DNA of 11,203 nt from Candidatus Competibacteraceae bacterium. GTDB lineage: Bacteria > Pseudomonadota > Gammaproteobacteria > Competibacterales > Competibacteraceae. Location of the stretch: NCBI GenBank assembly GCA_012032855.1, contig JAAUQA010000060.1:1-11203 (forward strand). Reading direction: 5' to 3'. A program made the position numbers and the translations under genes. The notes below the pieces were generated by a model that was given only the letters and a program-made list of their open reading frames with translations, made no database searches and was not told the DNA's origin. Shown here piece after piece: positions 8,431-11,203 of the stretch; positions within the stretch are counted from its first letter, which is position 1, and every line of letters begins with the position of its first letter.

Positions 8431-8446
8431 CGGTTAATTATTACCG
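8431..8446. promoter_or_regulatory. AT-rich inverted repeat upstream of the operon, possible operator over a weak -10 element
   Basis: CGGTTAATTATTACCG has perfect 4-bp outer arms (CGGT/ACCG) around an AT-only core. On the minus strand the core contains AATAAT (8442-8437), a five-of-six match to a -10 box, about 70 nt before the GH63 ATG. The matching -35 position (CAGGCA) is poor. A repressor site over a weak promoter would suit a sugar operon, but no regulator gene lies in the window and the match could be chance. Confidence 0.25.
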
Positions 8447-8631
8447 GAAGATGCAAGATTGCCTGGAAATCGGCGCGAAGGGAGGGAGTAGGCTGTCAAG
8501 TATTCACTGATTATTGATCTGAATGCCATGCTAGTTTGCGCGGTTTCCTACCAACGCCTCTAATCTGGTTACCGAATGCACACCGCAAGCTAGAACATGG
8601 TGACGTGCGAACCTTACGGAACTTGAAAACA

Positions 8632-9020
8632 ATGCATAACTTACTCGACAAAATAACAAAACTGCTCTTGTTGTTAATTCTTGCGTTTTCTTTATGCTTG
8701 TTCGTCAATATGGGTTTTTTGTTGACAAGACGCATAACAGAGCAATGATTGATGAGATCTTTCAAATGGTTAGGTTGGGCGACGAAAAAAAGGATGTCGC
8801 GCTTAAGATAATCGAATTGTTACCCAGAGAGTTTTATGTCAACTTTGACGGTGGAAACCGTTTATACGTATCAGCTCCAAGTGAGTTTCTTCAGGGTCAC
8901 TGGGTATTAACGCTTTGTTTCAAAAATGATATTTTATCAAGCAAGGGCATTGGGACGGGAGATGATATCGATATCACACCTGATGATGCCTCGGTAGCAG
9001 TTGGCAAATGCAATAATTAA
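8632..9020 (+). CDS. Small membrane-anchored protein of unknown function, frame changes at a T6 run
   Basis: The first frame starts at ATG 8632 (MHNLLDKITK) and encodes a strongly hydrophobic helix (LLLLLILAFSLCLFVNMGF), then stops at 8746-8748. The second frame is open through the same region and encodes VDKTHNRAMIDEIFQMVRLGDEKKD, a soluble domain with strands such as REFYVNF, NRLYVSAP and WVLTLCFKND, and ends at 9020. One extra T in the run at 8715-8720 joins them into a 129-residue protein with one N-terminal transmembrane anchor and a small alpha/beta domain, which looks more natural than either piece. Alternatives are -1 ribosomal frameshifting on T_TTT_TTG (8715-8721), or two coupled genes, since ATG 8745 overlaps the first stop as ATGA. 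The soluble part vaguely recalls small envelope lipoprotein-like domains, but there is no lipobox and I do not recognise the family. Composition is AT-rich relative to the operon. Confidence 0.6.
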
Positions 9021-9086
9021 ACAACCACCAGTTTTCGAAATTAGGTGTTTCGGAGGAACAAAAATTCTTTTCTGCTAAGCGGTGAA

Positions 9087-9401
9087 TTACAACTGCTGCG
9101 CACGTGCCCTATCAAGATCATACCCTGCCTGCAAGTTCATCCAAAAGCGTGCGCTAGTGTCGAAGTACCGGCTAAATCGAATCGCGGTATCGGCGGTAAT
9201 CGCTCGCCTACCGTGGATAATTTCGTTGACTCTGCGCGGATGTACTCCGATGTCTTTAGCTAACCGGTACTGAGTGATTCCCATTGGCTCTAGGAATTCA
9301 GATTGTAGAATTTCGCCGGGATGAATTAACGGCAATGGCTCACCCGAGGCAACTTCGGATAAGTCAACCCGCTTATGCTCTAGATCTTCGCGCGTGATCA
9401 T
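9087..9401 (-). CDS. higA: HigA-family antitoxin-like transcriptional regulator without a partner toxin
   Basis: A protein of 104 residues. After a short acidic N-terminus, the family signature HPGEILQSEFLEPMGITQYRLAKDIGV leads into a helix-turn-helix (TQYRLAKDIGVHPRRVNEIIHGRRAIT, about residues 43-69) and the typical end AIRFSRYFDTSARFWMNLQAGYDL. Such HigA/VapI-type proteins bind DNA, repress their own operon and neutralise HigB ribonuclease toxins. No HigB-like gene lies on either side: recN is upstream and an unrelated plus-strand gene is downstream. It may therefore act as a solitary regulator or counteract a toxin encoded elsewhere. The start is ATG 9401, which has GAGGA seven bases upstream. 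A GTG at 9425 that overlaps the recN stop (GTGA) is in frame but lacks such a box. It lies 20 nt after recN and is probably co-transcribed with it. Confidence 0.87.
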   Translation of the reverse strand: MITREDLEHKRVDLSEVASGEPLPLIHPGEILQSEFLEPMGITQYRLAKDIGVHPRRVNEIIHGRRAITADTAIRFSRYFDTSARFWMNLQAGYDLDRARAQQL

Positions 9402-9408
9402 TGGTTTG

Positions 9409-9413
9409 TCCTC
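9409..9413 (-). promoter_or_regulatory. Ribosome binding site deciding the HigA-like start
   Basis: GAGGA on the minus strand, seven bases before ATG 9401. It sits in the 20-nt space after the recN stop and favours ATG 9401 over the in-frame GTG 9425. Confidence 0.7.
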
Positions 9414-9421
9414 AGTGATAG

Positions 9422-11155
9422 TCACCGGTTTCGATTCCGAGTTCGGTCATTGCTGCCCTTTTGTGCGACAGAGATCGAGGATTCTTGGCTCGCCTGTTCC
9501 AACATCTCACGCGCATGGGCTAGGGTTTGTTCTGTCATCTCCAACCCACCCAACATACGAGCCAACTCCTCAATTCGTTCGGTTTGTTGCAGGATATTGA
9601 TGGACGTCCGGGTTTCGACGCCATCGGTTTGTTTGTCCACCTTGAGATGACGATGAGCCTGCGCAGCGACTTGCGGTAGATGGGTGACACATAGGACTTG
9701 GCGATTTCCCCCCAGCGTTTGGAGTTGGCGACCGACCACTTCGGCAATACCACCGCCGATACCACTATCTACTTCGTCAAAGATCAGGGTGGGGATGCGG
9801 ACGCTGTGCGCCGCCAGCACCTGAATGGCAAGGCTAATACGAGACAGCTCACCACCCGAAGCCACTCGTTGTAACGGTTTGAGGGGTTGACCGGGATTGG
9901 CGCTGACCAGGAACTCTACGCTTTCAAGGCCGGTTGGACCGGGGCGGATGAGCGATTCCAGAGTGATGGCGAAACGGCCACCGGGCATTCCCAGTCCCTG
10001 CATGGACGCACTGATTTTTTCCGCTAATTCGGTTGCTGTAGCGTCTCGCCGTTGGCTTAGCTGAGCTGCAGAATCGGAGTAAGCTTGAAACGCTTGGACT
10101 TGCTCTTTTTCCAATTGCTCTTCATGCAAATCCCGGTGTTCCAGGGTATCCAACTCTTTTTCTAAACGCTGGAGTAACTCCGGCAGTTCATCGGCTTCCG
10201 TTACCCGATGCTTGCGAATCAAACGATGCACATCGGCTAACCGTTGTTCTAACCCCGCTAACCGTTGGGGGTCCAGCTCTAAGGTCTGGGCATAACGGCG
10301 CAACTCGTCGCTGGCTTCTTGAACCTGAATCAAAGCCGCGTTGATCAGTTCAGCGGGCGTATCTAGCTGTCCGTCCAACGGGATCAGGGCGTTTAACTCC
10401 TGTTGTGCCTGACTCAATAGGAGTTGCACCGACACTTCTTCGTTATCGTAGAGCCGATCTTGCGCCCGCTGACAGGTTTCCAACAACCGCCCCGCATGGG
10501 CGAGTCGCCGGTGTTCCGCTTCCAGTTCGGCCATTTCGCCAACGCGTAAATCGAGCATCTTTAACTCGTCGATTTGATAACGTAACTGATCCATGCGCGC
10601 ATCGCGTTGCGCGTCGGCTTGGCGCAGCGCCGTCAATTCTTGTTCCAGTTCCCGCCAGCGCTGATATTGCCCGGTTACGTCGTTGAGCAGCGCCGCGTTG
10701 CCGGCATAGTCGTCCAATAATTGCCGTTGCGCATCTCGTCGCAACAACGATTGATGTTCGTGTTGACCATGAATATCGACTAAATAGTCGCCTAATTCTT
10801 TGATCAGTTGCAGTGGTTGTGGGGTACCGCTGATATAGGCCCGGGAACGTCCGTTGCGATTGATAACGCGGCGCAGATGGCATTCATCGTCCTCGTTACC
10901 CAGGTCGCGGCTGGCTAGCCAAGCACGCGCTGCCGGTATAGCGCTGACATCAAACACCGCGCTGATCTCGGCCCGCTCGGCTCCGTGCCGTACTACGCTG
11001 TTGTCACCCCGGTCTCCCAGCAGCAAGGCCAGTGCATCGACGATGATGGACTTGCCGGCCCCAGTTTCGCCGGTCAACGCGCTCATGCCCGGCGTCAACT
11101 CCAACTCCAGGTGATCGACGATGGCAAAATTGTGTATGTTTATCTGAGTTAGCAT
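9422..11155 (-). CDS. recN: DNA repair protein RecN
   Basis: An SMC-like ATPase of 577 residues (E. coli RecN is about 553) that acts at double-strand breaks, bridging and holding DNA for RecA-dependent repair. Seen here are the N-terminal MLTQINIHNFAIVDHLELEL, Walker A GETGAGKS (residues 29-36), a DIHGQHEHQSLL segment (Q-loop region), a long charged coiled-coil middle rich in Glu, Gln, Arg and Leu (about residues 160-390), the ABC signature SGGELSR (about 433-439), Walker B LIFDE (about 457-461) and a switch His in VTHLPQVAAQA. I chose ATG 11155 because family members begin at this MLTQ-like segment; an in-frame TTG at 11173 would add six residues without better support. The C-terminus carries about 25 extra polar residues ending NRNR and lacks the LAA-type end of E. 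coli RecN. No LexA box is visible in the 48 bases before the start, but the promoter may lie beyond the window. Confidence 0.96.
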   Translation of the reverse strand: MLTQINIHNFAIVDHLELELTPGMSALTGETGAGKSIIVDALALLLGDRGDNSVVRHGAERAEISAVFDVSAIPAARAWLASRDLGNEDDECHLRRVINRNGRSRAYISGTPQPLQLIKELGDYLVDIHGQHEHQSLLRRDAQRQLLDDYAGNAALLNDVTGQYQRWRELEQELTALRQADAQRDARMDQLRYQIDELKMLDLRVGEMAELEAEHRRLAHAGRLLETCQRAQDRLYDNEEVSVQLLLSQAQQELNALIPLDGQLDTPAELINAALIQVQEASDELRRYAQTLELDPQRLAGLEQRLADVHRLIRKHRVTEADELPELLQRLEKELDTLEHRDLHEEQLEKEQVQAFQAYSDSAAQLSQRRDATATELAEKISASMQGLGMPGGRFAITLESLIRPGPTGLESVEFLVSANPGQPLKPLQRVASGGELSRISLAIQVLAAHSVRIPTLIFDEVDSGIGGGIAEVVGRQLQTLGGNRQVLCVTHLPQVAAQAHRHLKVDKQTDGVETRTSINILQQTERIEELARMLGGLEMTEQTLAHAREMLEQASQESSISVAQKGSNDRTRNRNR

Positions 11156-11203
11156 GTCGAATTCGGAGACCAACAGCTGTGCGGATTTTTTCCCTCGTCA
11201 GCG

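Larger units (their letters stand above)
8367..8631. other. Divergent intergenic region between the sugar operon and the small membrane protein gene
   Basis: This stretch of 265 bases must hold the leader of the minus-strand operon and that of the plus-strand small gene. I see the GH63 ribosome binding site and the inverted repeat noted separately. A perfect TTGACA is present on the minus strand at 8499-8494 but has no -10 box at the right distance. I see no convincing plus-strand promoter, RNA gene or riboswitch. Confidence 0.5.

Noticed and set aside
8494..8499. Perfect TTGACA on the minus strand as a -35 box for the operon
   Set aside because: At the 17-base spacing the sequence is GC-rich (GCGCCG), with no -10 match at 16-18 bases.
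8511..8765. Minus-strand open frame of 84 codons that could have been a HigB partner
   Set aside because: Its product has no RelE/HigB features. It lies opposite the small membrane protein gene and is on the wrong side of the HigA gene for a normal higBA pair.
9036..9052. CGAAA...TTTCG hairpin between the two convergent genes as a terminator
   Set aside because: The stem is only five base pairs, AT-rich, and followed by GGAGG rather than a T run.
11156..11203. LexA box upstream of recN
   Set aside because: CTGT occurs but without ACAG eight bases later. Only 48 upstream bases are visible, so the promoter may be outside the window.

Overview
The window reads as chromosomal DNA of a proteobacterium, most likely a gammaproteobacterium. 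The best guide is the long, well-conserved RecN at the right edge; no rRNA or other firm taxonomic marker is present, so this is an inference. There are no tRNA or rRNA genes, CRISPR arrays, insertion sequences or phage structural genes. The outer small genes (about 1-657 and 8632-9020) look AT-richer than the central cluster and may be later arrivals.

Layout. (1) 1-657, plus strand: the 3' part of a DUF3592-like membrane protein, cut by the window edge. (2) 681-8366, minus strand: a compact run of six genes that reads as one operon from the right: a GH63/MGH1-type glycoside hydrolase, an SDR sugar dehydrogenase close to glucose 1-dehydrogenases, a MIP/aquaporin channel, a DUF4380 (galactose-mutarotase-like) protein, a GMC flavin oxidoreductase, and an unrecognised 285-residue protein. 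Gaps run from a 1-nt overlap to 46 nt, and two stop codons are merged with the next gene's start or ribosome binding site. (3) 8367-8631: a short divergent intergenic region. (4) 8632-9020, plus strand: a small membrane-anchored protein of unknown function, split by a frame change at a T6 run. (5) 9087-11155, minus strand: recN followed 20 nt later by a solitary HigA-family antitoxin-like regulator with no HigB beside it.

How the genes may work together. The central operon combines a hydrolase that releases a sugar (GH63 includes glucosidases and mannosyl-/glucosyl-glycerate hydrolases), a likely mutarotase-fold protein, two different sugar-oxidising enzymes (NAD(P)-dependent SDR and FAD-dependent GMC) and a small-solute channel. 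I infer a module for taking apart a glucoside or a glycerate/glycerol-type osmolyte, oxidising the sugar, and moving the small product or water across the membrane. I do not recognise it as a named system.

A striking technical feature: five reading-frame breaks occur in the window (three in the GMC gene, one in the GH63 gene, one in the small membrane protein gene). Every one is repaired by adding one base to a homopolymer run, and the repaired proteins look fully conserved. This points to homopolymer under-calling in the assembly, although real decay is not excluded. The T6 site at 8715-8721 also has the exact phase of a -1 frameshift heptamer.
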